DNA of 64,000 nt, taken from positions 23,694-87,693 of the forward strand of contig CAZUDO010000079.1 of assembly GCA_964618895.1 (NCBI GenBank), in the 5' to 3' direction. A program made the position numbers and the translations under genes. The notes below the pieces were generated by a model. The model ran no database searches, had not been told where the DNA came from, and saw nothing but the letters and a program-made list of their open reading frames with translations. The stretch comes from CAZUDO01 sp964618895 (GTDB taxonomy: Bacteria; Desulfobacterota; Binatia; DP-6). This document shows, piece by piece, positions 33,443-42,512 of this stretch (the first letter of the stretch is position 1; each line of letters begins with the position of its first letter).

Positions 33443-35056
33443 GTGCGCGTCTTTCTCGTCCACATTCGCGACCCGCAGTTCTACGCGATCCCCACGAAGG
33501 TACGGGGACCGAACGGCCGGCGCCGGATCATGGGCTTCCCGCCCATCGGCATCATGGCGCTCTCTGCCGTGCTCAAGCGTGCCGGGCACGAGTGCGTCAT
33601 GTTCGACCAGGCCAACCCCGACACCCCCGACGAGGTCATCCTGCGCGAGATCCGGCGCCAGCGGCCGGCCCTGATCGGGCTGAGCTTCCTCTCCACCACC
33701 AGCTACCCGTACGCCAAGCTGCTCGCCCGCAAGGTGCGCGCGCTCGACGCGCACGTTCGCATCGCCTTCGGCGGGGTGTTCGCGACCCTCAACGCGCAGC
33801 TGGTCAAGCTGCAGTGTCCCGAGGTCGATTTCGTCTGTCGCGGCGACGGCGAGCAGCTGCTCCTCGACCTGGTGGAGCGGCTCGACGACCCGGACACGGT
33901 GACCGGCGTCACGTGGCAGGAGGGCGACGGCCGCCTGCGCCATAACCCCAATCGGCCGCTGTCACGGGATCTCGATCAGTGGCCTTTCCCGGACCGGGAG
34001 GGGTTGGACCTCGACTTCGTCGAGTCGATGCCGCTCGACGTGCCGGCGGTGCTGTCGCTCGAGCGCTTCACCACCATGCAGACCTCGCGCGGCTGCCCGT
34101 GGCCGTGCGTCTTCTGCGACATCCCCATCTTCAACGAAGGGAAATGGCGGGCCCGGAGCCCCGGTCACGTCCTCGCGGAGTTCGAGCACCTCGAGCGCGC
34201 CGGCTACGGCGCCGTGTATTTCGTCGACGACCACTTCCTGTTGCAGCCCAAGCGGATCGAGGCCATCTGCGCAGGAATCGTCGAACGCGGCATCGGCATC
34301 CAGTGGGGCTGCGAGGGACGGGTCGACTCCACGTGCATGGATCTCTTCCCGGCGATGGCCCGTGCCCACTGCCGGACCCTCATGTTCGGTATCGAGAGCG
34401 GGAGCCAGAAGATCCTCGACCGCCTGAAGAAGGAGCAGACGCTGGCCCAGATCGAGACCGCCGTCACCGCCGCCAAGCGGGCCGGGATCGCGATCGTGCA
34501 CGGCTTCTTCGTGGTCGGCAACCCCGACGAGACCGAGGCCGACATCCGGGCGACGTTCCGCTTCGCGTCGCGGCTCCGCATCGACAGCTTCGGCTTCAAC
34601 CGGCTGTGCGTCTACCGCGGCACGCCGCTGTGGCAGGAGTACGTGCGGCGCGGGCTCGTGGACGACGCGAGCGACTGGTACAAGTACTTCAAGTGCTCGT
34701 CGATCGATCCGACGGTGCTGCCCGGGGAGGAGGTCCACCGCATCCGCGCCGAGGAGATGCGCCGGCTGATCCTCTACAAGCTCGTCCGCTACCCGGTGCA
34801 GAGCCTGACCTTGCTCCGCCGCTTCGTGCGCCACATGCCGCTGCGTGATGTGCTCCATCTGCTGGTGAAGCCGTTGCTCGGACAGAAGCAGGGCGCCACC
34901 ACGGCGGAGGTGGTCTCCCGTGCGGTGGAGCACGGCGAGATGCAGAGCGCCGCGGCGGCGATGACGCAGCTGGCCGATGAGGCGCTCGAGCGGGCGGTGC
35001 GCGAATCGCGGGCCGAGCGCGCCCGTCTGCAGGACGCCGCCGCCGCGACGGGCTGA
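33443..35056 (+). CDS. B12-binding-domain radical SAM protein
   Basis: A 537-aa protein from GTG 33443. Residues about 1-160 have the Rossmann-like cobalamin-binding fold (FPPIGIMALSAVLKRAGHEC, ALIGLSFLSTTS, RIAFGGVFATL), although a base-off Asp-x-His-x-x-Gly is not evident. The radical SAM cluster cysteines are Cys218, Cys222 and Cys225 in TSRGCPWPCVFC, followed by VYFVDDHFLL and MFGIESGSQKILDRLKKEQT. Such proteins methylate or rearrange unreactive carbons in lipids or pigments (HpnP/BchE relatives). A C-terminal helical tail of about 130 residues is probably structural. Confidence 0.9.
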   Translation: MRVFLVHIRDPQFYAIPTKVRGPNGRRRIMGFPPIGIMALSAVLKRAGHECVMFDQANPDTPDEVILREIRRQRPALIGLSFLSTTSYPYAKLLARKVRALDAHVRIAFGGVFATLNAQLVKLQCPEVDFVCRGDGEQLLLDLVERLDDPDTVTGVTWQEGDGRLRHNPNRPLSRDLDQWPFPDREGLDLDFVESMPLDVPAVLSLERFTTMQTSRGCPWPCVFCDIPIFNEGKWRARSPGHVLAEFEHLERAGYGAVYFVDDHFLLQPKRIEAICAGIVERGIGIQWGCEGRVDSTCMDLFPAMARAHCRTLMFGIESGSQKILDRLKKEQTLAQIETAVTAAKRAGIAIVHGFFVVGNPDETEADIRATFRFASRLRIDSFGFNRLCVYRGTPLWQEYVRRGLVDDASDWYKYFKCSSIDPTVLPGEEVHRIRAEEMRRLILYKLVRYPVQSLTLLRRFVRHMPLRDVLHLLVKPLLGQKQGATTAEVVSRAVEHGEMQSAAAAMTQLADEALERAVRESRAERARLQDAAAATG

Positions 35057-35126
35057 CGCGGGCCCCGGGGGGTCGGCGCGAGCGGGGGAGGGCGCTACCG
35101 AACCGGTAGCGTCAGAAGTGGATCCC

Positions 35127-35705
35127 TCATGCAAATACCTGCGACGCGGGGACGCTGACCGGCTTGCCGGCGAGATACTCGTCGAGTGCCGCGGCGGCAT
35201 AGCGCTGCTTCACGCCCGCGGCGTCCTTCGAGTCGTCGATGCCGCCCTGGAAGAGCACCGTGCCGTCCTTGCCCACCAGCACGCAATCCGAGGTGCGCTG
35301 CGAGCCGAACAGGCGCGCCACGCGGGCGCCCTGGTCGTCGATCAGCCGGCCGCCGAGCTTCTGCTGGCGGTGGAAGGCGAGCTTGTCGGCGGTGGTGTCG
35401 TCGCGGTTCGGGTAGACGTACACGAACGCGACGTCCTTGCCCCGGTACGCCGCTTCGAGGGCCCGGAACCGGTCGAGATACATCGCGGTCGTGGGGCAGC
35501 CCGTCCCGATCACCAGGAAGGCGGTGACCGTGCCGGGCTTGGCCGGGTCCAGGGGGGCGGTGGTCTGCTGGTCGCCGGTGAGCGTGATGGCGTCGACCGG
35601 GAGGGAGGACAGTTTGCGGGCCGGCGGCGCGGCGGGCGGGTCCGCCGCCAGCGCGGGGGCGGCCAGGGTCGTCCAGGCAAGGAGGGCGAGGACCATCGTC
35701 TTCAT
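35127..35705 (-). CDS. Exported redoxin/thioredoxin-fold protein
   Basis: A 192-aa protein from ATG 35705 with a signal peptide (LLAWTTLAAPALAADPP). The thioredoxin-like fold carries a single Cys in GTGCPTTAMYLDRF, aligned with the peroxidatic Cys of AhpC/TSA redoxins (CPxS), and a second Cys in RTSDCVLVGKDG that may resolve it. A periplasmic peroxide or thiol role is likely. It sits alone between the radical SAM and phosphorylase genes. Confidence 0.85.
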   Translation of the reverse strand: MKTMVLALLAWTTLAAPALAADPPAAPPARKLSSLPVDAITLTGDQQTTAPLDPAKPGTVTAFLVIGTGCPTTAMYLDRFRALEAAYRGKDVAFVYVYPNRDDTTADKLAFHRQQKLGGRLIDDQGARVARLFGSQRTSDCVLVGKDGTVLFQGGIDDSKDAAGVKQRYAAAALDEYLAGKPVSVPASQVFA

Positions 35706-35784
35706 GCGGTCGAATATGGTCGAACTCGGTGTGCGACGCCACACCCGGCGCCCGCAGGGTCGCAAGCGGCTCCGAGGGACGGCG

Positions 35785-37374
35785 TCAGCCCCGGGCGTAC
35801 AGCCGCTCGAAGTACTCCCGCACCATGCGATCCGACGAGAACTGCTGCTCCGCCATGGTGATGCTCTCGTGCATCATGCGGACCCAGCGCTCGCGGTCGG
35901 CGAAGGCGGGCAGCACCTCGTGCTCGAGCACGTGGTGCAGCGCTTCCAGGTCGCGCTTGTCCTGGTCGGGGGCCGTCCCTTCGCCGTCCCCGATTGCCCA
36001 GCCGTTCTCGCCGTGGCGACACGCCTCCGGCCACCAGCCGTCGAGCACGGAGAAGTTGAGCACGCCGTTCATCGCCGCCTTCATGCCCGATGTCCCGCAC
36101 GCCTCGAGCGGACGGATGGGGTTGTTCAGCCACACGTCGGCGCCGCGCGTGAGCAGGCGGCCGAGGCCCATGTCGTAGTCGGGCACGAACACCACCGATT
36201 CCGGGTAGCGCCGGCTCATCGCCACCAGGGTGGCGACGATCTTCTTACCCTCGCCATCGTCGGGGTGCGCCTTGCCGGCGAACACCATCTGCAGGCGGCG
36301 GCCCGACAAGAGGGCGTCGACGCGCGCGCGATCGCGGAAGATCAGGTCGCTACGCTTGTAGGTGGCCGCCCGGCGCGCGAATCCGATGGTGAGGATGTCC
36401 GGATCGAAGCGGACGCCCGTGCGGGCGGCCACGGCGTCGAGCAGTTCGCGCTTGAGGGTGGTGTGCGTGTCCCACAGCCCCCCACCCGCCGCCCGGGTGT
36501 CACGAATGCGCTGGTCCTGCCAGGTGGGGACGTGGACGCCGTTGGTGATCGCCAGGATCTCGCTCGCCCCGTCCACGTCGCGCCACATGGCGCGCGACAC
36601 CTCGCCGTGCAGGGCCGACACGGCGTTGGAGCGGTACGAGAGCCGGAGCCCCGCCACCGTCATGTTGAACGGGTCGCCGCCGAGCATGCTCATCTCCCAG
36701 TCGACCAGCTCGCAGCACGCGCCCACGCGGCGGAGCTCGCCGAGCGGGTGGACCTCGTTCCCGGCCGGGATGGGCGTGTGGGTGGTGAACACGATCCGCT
36801 GGCGGACGGCGTCCCACGCCTCGCGGAAGGGCATGCCGGTGGCCATCCGCTCGGCGATCATCTCTACGCCGGCGAATACGGCGTGCCCCTCGTTGAAGTG
36901 GTACACGTCGATGTCGATGCCGAGCTTGCGGAGCGCCCGCACGCCGCCCACGCCAAGCAGGATCTCCTGCGCGACGCGTTGGTCGAGGCCGTGCTCGTAG
37001 AGGCGGTGCGTGATCCAGCGGTCGGCGTCGTGCGCCGGCTCGAGGAGGTAGAGCGGCGCGTTGCCGAAGCGTTGCGTGCGCCACACCCGGGCCTCGACCT
37101 CGCGCGCGTGTACGCGGACGCGCACGCGGACGCCGGTGTCTTCCAGGAAGGCGCTCGGGTACTCGGGGAATTCGTCGAGCGGCATGCCGTCGTCGCCCAG
37201 GCGCTGGCGCGAGTAGCCGCGGCCCCAGCGCAGCCCGACGCCGACCACGGGCAGGCCGAGGTCGTGCGCGGACTTGACGAAGTCGCCGGCCAGTATCCCG
37301 AGACCGCCGGCGTAGATCGGGAACTCCTCGTGGAGGCCGAACTCCATGCAGAAATAGGCAACGGTGGGGGGCAT
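35785..37374 (-). CDS. glgP: Alpha-glucan (glycogen) phosphorylase, short form
   Basis: A 529-aa GT35 enzyme. It starts YFCMEFGLHEEFPIYAGGLG, and has FNEGHAVF, VFTTHTPIPAGNEVHP, YKRSDLIF and the pyridoxal-phosphate site EACGTSGMKAAMNGVLNFS. The length and N-terminus match the bacterial short class lacking the large N-terminal domain, the same class as the Thermus enzyme. It releases glucose-1-phosphate from alpha-1,4-glucans in the cytoplasm. No other glycogen gene is adjacent. Confidence 0.95.
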   Translation of the reverse strand: MPPTVAYFCMEFGLHEEFPIYAGGLGILAGDFVKSAHDLGLPVVGVGLRWGRGYSRQRLGDDGMPLDEFPEYPSAFLEDTGVRVRVRVHAREVEARVWRTQRFGNAPLYLLEPAHDADRWITHRLYEHGLDQRVAQEILLGVGGVRALRKLGIDIDVYHFNEGHAVFAGVEMIAERMATGMPFREAWDAVRQRIVFTTHTPIPAGNEVHPLGELRRVGACCELVDWEMSMLGGDPFNMTVAGLRLSYRSNAVSALHGEVSRAMWRDVDGASEILAITNGVHVPTWQDQRIRDTRAAGGGLWDTHTTLKRELLDAVAARTGVRFDPDILTIGFARRAATYKRSDLIFRDRARVDALLSGRRLQMVFAGKAHPDDGEGKKIVATLVAMSRRYPESVVFVPDYDMGLGRLLTRGADVWLNNPIRPLEACGTSGMKAAMNGVLNFSVLDGWWPEACRHGENGWAIGDGEGTAPDQDKRDLEALHHVLEHEVLPAFADRERWVRMMHESITMAEQQFSSDRMVREYFERLYARG

Positions 37375-37425
37375 GCGGGGGCAGAGGATAACAGCCGTCG
37401 TCGGACGGGAGAAGCAGAAGACGGG

Positions 37426-38205
37426 TCAGCGACGGGGCGGGTAGACACCCGGGCGCTTCTCGAGAAAGGCGTGCATTGCCTCGCGGCCGTCGTCGCCGAG
37501 TGCAGCGGTGGCCATCACCTCGCTGGCGTGCGCATAGGCGGCGTCCACGTCCAGGTCGATGGTGGCGTAGAAGGCGCGCTTGCCGATGCCCTTCGACGCG
37601 ATGCTGCCGCGGCTGGCGGCGCGCGCGAGCGCCTCGGTCTCGTCGGTCAGCTGCTTCTGCGGGACGACGCGGTTCACCAGCCCCCACGCCAGCGCCGTGT
37701 GCGCGTCGATCGGGTCGCCGGTGAAGAGCAGCTCGAGCGCGCGCTTGCGGCCGACCGCCCGCGCGACCGCGACCGTGGGGGTGGTGCAGAACCAGCCCCC
37801 CTTGCCGCCGGGCGTGGCGAAGCCGGCCTCTTCCGCGGCGACGGCGAGGTCGCACGAGGCCACCAGCTGACAGCCGGCGGCGGTGGCCAGCGCGTGCACG
37901 CGCGCCACCACGGGCTGCGGTACGCGCTGCACGGTCAGCATCAGTTCCGTGCACACAGCGAGCAGGCGGCGCATGCCGTCCAGATCGCGCTCGGCCATGT
38001 CGGCGAAGTCGTGGCCGGCCGAGAACACGGGCCCGTTGGCGGCCAGGATGATGGCGCGCGTGTCGGGATCGTCGGCCAGTGCGCGCAGCGCCGTGATCAG
38101 CTCGCGCATATGGGCCTCGGAGAGCGCGTTCCGCCGCTCGGGGCGATTCATGATGATGGTGCCGAGGCCGCCGTGCGCCGACACCAGGATGTGCTCGTAG
38201 CGCAT
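37426..38205 (-). CDS. Enoyl-CoA hydratase/isomerase family protein
   Basis: A 259-aa crotonase from ATG 38205. It has IIMNRPERRNALSEAHM, oxyanion loop NGPVFSAGHDFADMAERDLD and HALATAAGCQLVASCDLAVA, then KGGWFCTTPTVAVARAVG in place of a catalytic Glu loop. The ATAAGCQL loop and the shifted acid are like the ECHDC3 subgroup, whose reaction is uncertain. It is divergent from the dCTP deaminase gene. Confidence 0.9.
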   Translation of the reverse strand: MRYEHILVSAHGGLGTIIMNRPERRNALSEAHMRELITALRALADDPDTRAIILAANGPVFSAGHDFADMAERDLDGMRRLLAVCTELMLTVQRVPQPVVARVHALATAAGCQLVASCDLAVAAEEAGFATPGGKGGWFCTTPTVAVARAVGRKRALELLFTGDPIDAHTALAWGLVNRVVPQKQLTDETEALARAASRGSIASKGIGKRAFYATIDLDVDAAYAHASEVMATAALGDDGREAMHAFLEKRPGVYPPRR

Positions 38206-38271
38206 GGGCCAGCCCCTACACCACGCGCGCGGCGGGCGCCAGGCGGCGGCGTCTGCTACACTGCCGCTCCC

Positions 38272-38781
38272 ATGGTCCTCACCCGCGACGTGATCCTGCG
38301 CGAGATCGCGGCCGGGCGCGTCGTGATCGACCCGTTCGATCCGGCGCTGGTCGGCCCGGCGTCGATCGACCTCCACCTGGGGGACGAGATCCGGGTGATG
38401 CTCCCCGGGGCGGACGAAGTGGCGGTCACCGAGGACGCCGACTACCGCGCCATCACGCGCGTCGAGCCCCTCGACGACCCGTACGTGCTCCGGCCGGGCG
38501 AGACCATCCACGCCATCACGCGCGAGCGCATCACGCTGCCGGGCGACATCGCCGGCTGGCTCGAGGGGCGGAGCCGCTTCGCCCGCCTCGGGCTCATGAT
38601 CCACGTCACCTCCGGCTTCGTCGCGCCCGGGGTGGCCAGCCGCCAGGTGCTCGAGATGGCCAACGTCGCCGGCCGCCCGCTCGCCATCCATGCCGGGGTG
38701 GCGGTGTGCCAGATCGTGCTGCAACGCTGCGAGGGGAGCGCCGTGTACGCCGGCCGCTTTGCGCGCCAGGAGCGCCTGTGA
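38272..38781 (+). CDS. dcd: dCTP deaminase
   Basis: A 169-aa trimeric dUTPase-fold protein. It has SIDLHLGDEIRVM, then LEGRSRFARLGLMIHVTSGF where the Arg-Ser and the Ala-Arg-x-Gly block define the active site, and SRQVLEMANVAGRPLAIHAG, VAVCQIVLQRC. It deaminates dCTP to dUTP for thymidylate synthesis. It is slightly shorter than the usual 188 residues, lacking some of the C-terminal tail. It overlaps the next gene through GTGA. Confidence 0.92.
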   Translation: MVLTRDVILREIAAGRVVIDPFDPALVGPASIDLHLGDEIRVMLPGADEVAVTEDADYRAITRVEPLDDPYVLRPGETIHAITRERITLPGDIAGWLEGRSRFARLGLMIHVTSGFVAPGVASRQVLEMANVAGRPLAIHAGVAVCQIVLQRCEGSAVYAGRFARQERL

Positions 38782-39182
38782 GCATCGGCGTCCCCGACTT
38801 CATGGTCGCGCTCGGGCTCTCCATCGAGCGTGCCGACGAGCATGAGGCCCTGGTGGTGATGGCGGTGCCCGACGGGCTCATGAGCCCGTTCGGGACGGTG
38901 CACGGGGGCGCGATCGCCGCCCTGTTCGACACCGCCCTGGCGGTGGCCATCGCCCGCCATCTGGACCCGACCGACCGCGTCGCCACCCACAACCTGAACG
39001 TGAGCTACGTCACCTTCGCCACCGAGCGGCGGCTCCTGTGCCACTCCCGCGTGGTGAGCCTGCGGACCGCCGTGGCCATCGCGGAGGGCGAGGTCCTGAC
39101 CGAAGCGGGCGCGCTGGTGGCCAAGGCGGTGGGCACCTTCGGCCTGCGCCGGCGGGGCGGCCGGGCGCCCGCCAAGGGCTAG
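38778..39182 (+). CDS. PaaI-type hotdog thioesterase
   Basis: A 134-aa protein from GTG 38778, overlapping the dcd stop. It is a single hotdog domain with SPFGTVHGGAIAALFDTALA, where the His-Gly-Gly and the Asp are the thioesterase active-site elements, and ATHNLNVSYVTFATERRLLC. It should hydrolyse acyl- or aryl-CoA thioesters. The very basic end RRRGGRAPAKG is not conserved. Confidence 0.9.
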   Translation: MSIGVPDFMVALGLSIERADEHEALVVMAVPDGLMSPFGTVHGGAIAALFDTALAVAIARHLDPTDRVATHNLNVSYVTFATERRLLCHSRVVSLRTAVAIAEGEVLTEAGALVAKAVGTFGLRRRGGRAPAKG

Positions 39183-39222
39183 CTCTCTTGCCAACGGCCC
39201 CCGCTCAAGGCAGGTCACGGGG

Positions 39223-39945
39223 ATGCCGATGATCCCGCTAGCCATGCAGCCTTCCCGCTGGTCCCTAGCCCTCGTCCTCGGTGTGACGCTGTGGGTGACC
39301 CCGCTCCCCGCGAGCGCGGACCCTGACGGCTTCAACCAGGCCAACCTGCGGTTCAATCAGTGGTTCCTGGAATGGGTCATGGAGCCGGTCGGGCGCGGCT
39401 ACAACGCGGTCATCCCCAAGTGGGGGCAGCGCCGGGTGGTGGCCTTCATGGAGAACCTGGTCGGCCCGCGCGACATCCTGAACAGCGCGCTGCAGGCGAA
39501 GTGGAGGCGCGCCGGCCTCCACACCGGCCGGTTCGTGGTCAACTCCGTGTACGGGATCGGCGGCCTGTACGACATGGCCGACTGGTACTGGGGCTGGAAG
39601 GCCACCCCGGAGACCACCAGCGAGACGCTCGGCGTATGGGGCGTGCCGCCGGGGCACTATCTCATCCTGCCGGTGGTGGGCGAGTTCTGCACCCGCAGCC
39701 TGGTGGGCTGGGTGACCGACGGCTTTCTCAACCCGCTCAGCTACATCCCGGGCGCACCCCTCATCGCCCCGACGGCTGGGGCATACGTGCACAAGAACGC
39801 CAACCTGCTCGCGCAGGGCATGCCGTCGGTGTGCGCGTCGACGGGCGAATGGGACGCCTACCGCCAGTCGCGCTTCAAGTTCGAGCCGTACGAAGTGGGC
39901 CGCGACCTGTTCTATCGGGACGAGGCGGAGCGGGTAGCGGACTAG
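39223..39945 (+). CDS. mlaA: MlaA/VacJ-type outer-membrane lipid asymmetry protein
   Basis: A 240-aa MlaA-family protein with signal peptide (WSLALVLGVTLWVTPLPASA). Family landmarks: FNQANLRFNQWFLEWVMEPV, NLVGPRDILNSALQAK, RFVVNSVYGIGGLYDMADWY and TLGVWGVPPGHYLILPVVGE. MlaA removes misplaced phospholipid from the outer leaflet. Unlike the E. coli protein no lipobox Cys is seen, so it may be held only by its amphipathic ring. No other mla gene is near. The stop overlaps the convergent gene within a CTAG. Confidence 0.88.
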   Translation: MPMIPLAMQPSRWSLALVLGVTLWVTPLPASADPDGFNQANLRFNQWFLEWVMEPVGRGYNAVIPKWGQRRVVAFMENLVGPRDILNSALQAKWRRAGLHTGRFVVNSVYGIGGLYDMADWYWGWKATPETTSETLGVWGVPPGHYLILPVVGEFCTRSLVGWVTDGFLNPLSYIPGAPLIAPTAGAYVHKNANLLAQGMPSVCASTGEWDAYRQSRFKFEPYEVGRDLFYRDEAERVAD

Positions 39946-40703
39946 AAGCCCGGCACCTTCGCGGCCTTCTTGTAGAGCAGGTTCACCGTCCCCCAGCCGG
40001 CCAGGATCGCACCCAGCAGGTAGAGCGGGCTGCTGGCGAACGGCACGCTGGTGTGCGCGTCGATCATGGTCCACAGGAGCGGCACCGAGAGATACGTGTT
40101 GTGCCGCGAGCGCGCGCCGGCGAGCGCCACCAACGCCGGGTCGGGTGGCGTCCCTTCCTTGGTGGCGGTGATGATCTTCCGCTGCGCCGGCCAGATGCGC
40201 ATCCACACGTTGGCGGCCATGATGGTGCCGAACATGGTGCCGGTGTGGATCACGTAGGCGCGATAGGTGAAGCCGCTGAACACGAAACCGAGCACCACCA
40301 GCGCGGTCAGGACGAAGCCGATCGACGCGGCGACTTTCAGGTCCTTGCCGAGCGGGCTCTTGAACAGCCCGTCGTAGACCAAGAAGGCGAGGAACGTGAC
40401 CGCGATCATGCCGAACCCGGCCATGCCCCAGCCGTAGTCGGCCTCGAACGTGATCTTGCCGTGGTAGAAAACCAGCAGCAGGAGAAGTACGCCGGTGATC
40501 CACGTCCAGGCGGCGCCCCAGCGGAACCAGAAGAGCGCCCGCGGCATGAGCTGCGGGTTGACCGCCTTCTTGGTGCCCCCGTCCATGGTACCCTGGAAGG
40601 GGCCGTTCACGAAGTTGAAGAAGTAGAGGTGCCCGATCCAGACGATGCCCGCGAGCACATGAGCCCAACGGAATATGGCCTCCAGCAGCTGACTCATTTC
40701 CAT
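39942..40703 (-). CDS. PuuD/urate-hydroxylase-like membrane protein lacking cytochrome domain
   Basis: A 253-aa membrane protein from ATG 40703, chosen for AAGGAGGAG upstream. It has about six to seven segments and the PF06181 start IFRWAHVLAGIVWIGHLYFF with two His in the first helix, and WMRIWPAQRKIITATKEGT in the later loop. PuuD proteins of purine degradation carry a C-terminal cytochrome c; this one stops before it, as do many uncharacterised relatives. A copper lipoprotein gene follows upstream on the same strand, so a redox membrane function is plausible (inference). Confidence 0.85.
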   Translation of the reverse strand: MEMSQLLEAIFRWAHVLAGIVWIGHLYFFNFVNGPFQGTMDGGTKKAVNPQLMPRALFWFRWGAAWTWITGVLLLLLVFYHGKITFEADYGWGMAGFGMIAVTFLAFLVYDGLFKSPLGKDLKVAASIGFVLTALVVLGFVFSGFTYRAYVIHTGTMFGTIMAANVWMRIWPAQRKIITATKEGTPPDPALVALAGARSRHNTYLSVPLLWTMIDAHTSVPFASSPLYLLGAILAGWGTVNLLYKKAAKVPGF

Positions 40704-40795
40704 GCCGCGACTCCTCCTTGCAGTTTGGGTGATACCCCTGTCGATCGGTGCCGGTGCCCTATCAAGCCAGATGACCAATCGTCAAACAGCCGGCG

Positions 40796-41542
40796 TCACG
40801 ACCCGGCCGTGTAGGTGAACGTCATCTGGGTGGCCTCCTTCGGGCCCACCGTGGCCCGGGTTTCCCGGGTGCCGAAGCGCTCGTGCCAGCAGCCGATCAG
40901 GTACTCGCCCGGGGGCACGTCCTGCAGGGTGAACACCCCGTCCGGACCGGTGACCCGGAAGTACGGGTGGTCGACGACGCCGACGTAGGCCCGCATCCAC
41001 GGGTGCACGTCGCAGCGCACCTGGATCATCACCTCCGGCCGATCGAGCGTGACCGTGCGCCGGCTGTTCTGCACCCCCATGCTGAAGTTCCAGGCCGCCG
41101 ACGCGCCCGGGGTCCCGTGCACGTTGTGCAGCACGGAGTCGCTGTTCAGGAAGACGATCGGCTGGCAGGCGCGTGCGCCGACCACGTGCGGCTGATAGAC
41201 GCAGCCTGTCTGGTCGATCGTGACCGGCTCGGGCGGGACCGCGAAGACGCGCGCGCCGAGGCCCTCTTTGATGTACACGAACGCGTTCTGCACCTTGCCG
41301 TCCGCGACCAGCACGTCGCCGGACAGCATAGGCCCGTCGTGCTGCGCCGCGCACGCCGGCTCCGAGCGCAGCTGGACCGGCGTCATCGGCGGTACCGTGC
41401 CCTCGAAGCGGACGCTGCCGAAGATGGCGCCGGCGGTGGCCCGGTCGAGCGGCGTCGGCGTGCGTGGGGCGGCGCATCGCTCCCCGGCCCCATTCCCGCC
41501 GCAGGCGGCGAGCAGCAGCAGGACTCCGAGGCGGGCACGCAT
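40796..41542 (-). CDS. Cupredoxin-like lipoprotein
   Basis: A 248-aa lipoprotein; the lipobox is LLLAAC with the modified Cys at about 14. The body has the methylamine-utilisation/carboxypeptidase-regulatory type cupredoxin pattern: VLHNVHGTPG, then QVRCDVHPWMRAYVGVVDHP, with His, Cys, His and Met placed as in a blue-copper or CopC-like site, followed by FTLQDVPPGEYLIGCWHERF. It should be on the periplasmic face and bind copper. It is 92 nt upstream of the PuuD-like gene. Confidence 0.82.
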   Translation of the reverse strand: MRARLGVLLLLAACGGNGAGERCAAPRTPTPLDRATAGAIFGSVRFEGTVPPMTPVQLRSEPACAAQHDGPMLSGDVLVADGKVQNAFVYIKEGLGARVFAVPPEPVTIDQTGCVYQPHVVGARACQPIVFLNSDSVLHNVHGTPGASAAWNFSMGVQNSRRTVTLDRPEVMIQVRCDVHPWMRAYVGVVDHPYFRVTGPDGVFTLQDVPPGEYLIGCWHERFGTRETRATVGPKEATQMTFTYTAGS

Positions 41543-41641
41543 GCCGGCGACTGTTAGAGAGCCGTCCCCGCCACGTCAATCCTTAGCGGCACCTTGCCCG
41601 ACCGGGGCCCACCCGCTATAGGCCGCCCCTGAGCCGGACCG

Positions 41642-42454
41642 ATGGCGGGACTCACGGACTACCGCGACACGGTCGGCATCGTCACCGGGGCGTCGAGCGG
41701 GATCGGCGCGCAGCTGGCGCGCGACCTGGCCGCGCGCGGGATGCGCATCGCGTTGCTCGCCCGCCGGACCGAGCGCCTCACGGTGCTGGCGGCGGAGATC
41801 GAGCACGCGGGCGGGCAGGCGCTGGTGGCGGCGTGCGACGTGAGCGACCGCGCGGCCGTCGACCGCGCTGTCGCTGCCGTGCTCGGGCACTGGGGCCGTG
41901 TCGACCTGCTGGTCAACAGCGCCGGCTACGGCCGGCACGTCCTGTTCAAGGATCACGACCTCGACGACATCGAGCGCATGATGCGCACCAACTACCTCGG
42001 CACCGTCTACATGACGAAGGCCGTACTGCCGGCGATGCGCGCGCGCGGACGCGGCTGGGTGGTCAACGTGTCGTCGGTCGCCGGCAAGCTCGGGCAGCCC
42101 GACGAAGCGGCGTACTCGGCGAGCAAGTTCGCCGTCACGGGGCTGTCGGAGGGCATTGCCTACGAGTTCGCCCCCCTTGGCATCCACGTCCTGGTGGTGT
42201 ACCCGGCGCTGGTGCGGACGGAGATGTTCACGCCCGAGGTGCTGGCGCGCATGCCGCCCGGGTCGGAGCGCTCGTTTCTCGAGCCGCCCGAGTTCTCGCG
42301 CCGCGTGCTGCGCGCGCTCGCGCGCGGCCGATACGAGGTGACGGTACCGGGGTACGTGGGGCTCGGCTACGTGATGCGCACGCTCCTGCCGTCGGTGTTC
42401 CGTCGCATCACGGCGCGGCTCCGTCTGCCGGTGCTGCCGGACGTGACCCGGTGA
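41642..42454 (+). CDS. Short-chain dehydrogenase/reductase
   Basis: A 270-aa SDR with VTGASSGIGAQLARDLAARG, LLVNSAGYG, active site NVSSVAGKLGQPDEAAYSAS followed by Lys, and the PxxxxT loop VVYPALVRTEMFTPE. The C-terminal VMRTLLPSVFRRITARL is hydrophobic-basic and probably membrane-associated, as in DHRS7-like lipid enzymes. Substrate unknown. Confidence 0.9.
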   Translation: MAGLTDYRDTVGIVTGASSGIGAQLARDLAARGMRIALLARRTERLTVLAAEIEHAGGQALVAACDVSDRAAVDRAVAAVLGHWGRVDLLVNSAGYGRHVLFKDHDLDDIERMMRTNYLGTVYMTKAVLPAMRARGRGWVVNVSSVAGKLGQPDEAAYSASKFAVTGLSEGIAYEFAPLGIHVLVVYPALVRTEMFTPEVLARMPPGSERSFLEPPEFSRRVLRALARGRYEVTVPGYVGLGYVMRTLLPSVFRRITARLRLPVLPDVTR

Positions 42455-42512
42455 GCCCCGTGCGCCTGGCGCGTCGGTGGTCTACAAGACGACGTTCGCA
42501 CGCGCCGTGAGT

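Noticed and set aside
31478..33943. Minus-strand open frame extending the dienelactone hydrolase N-terminally by 800 codons
   Set aside because: It runs antisense to the thiolase, and only the part from ATG 31477 is protein-like.
40757..40785. TTGACG upstream of the PuuD-like gene as promoter
   Set aside because: The matching -10 (GATAGG) is too poor to call.
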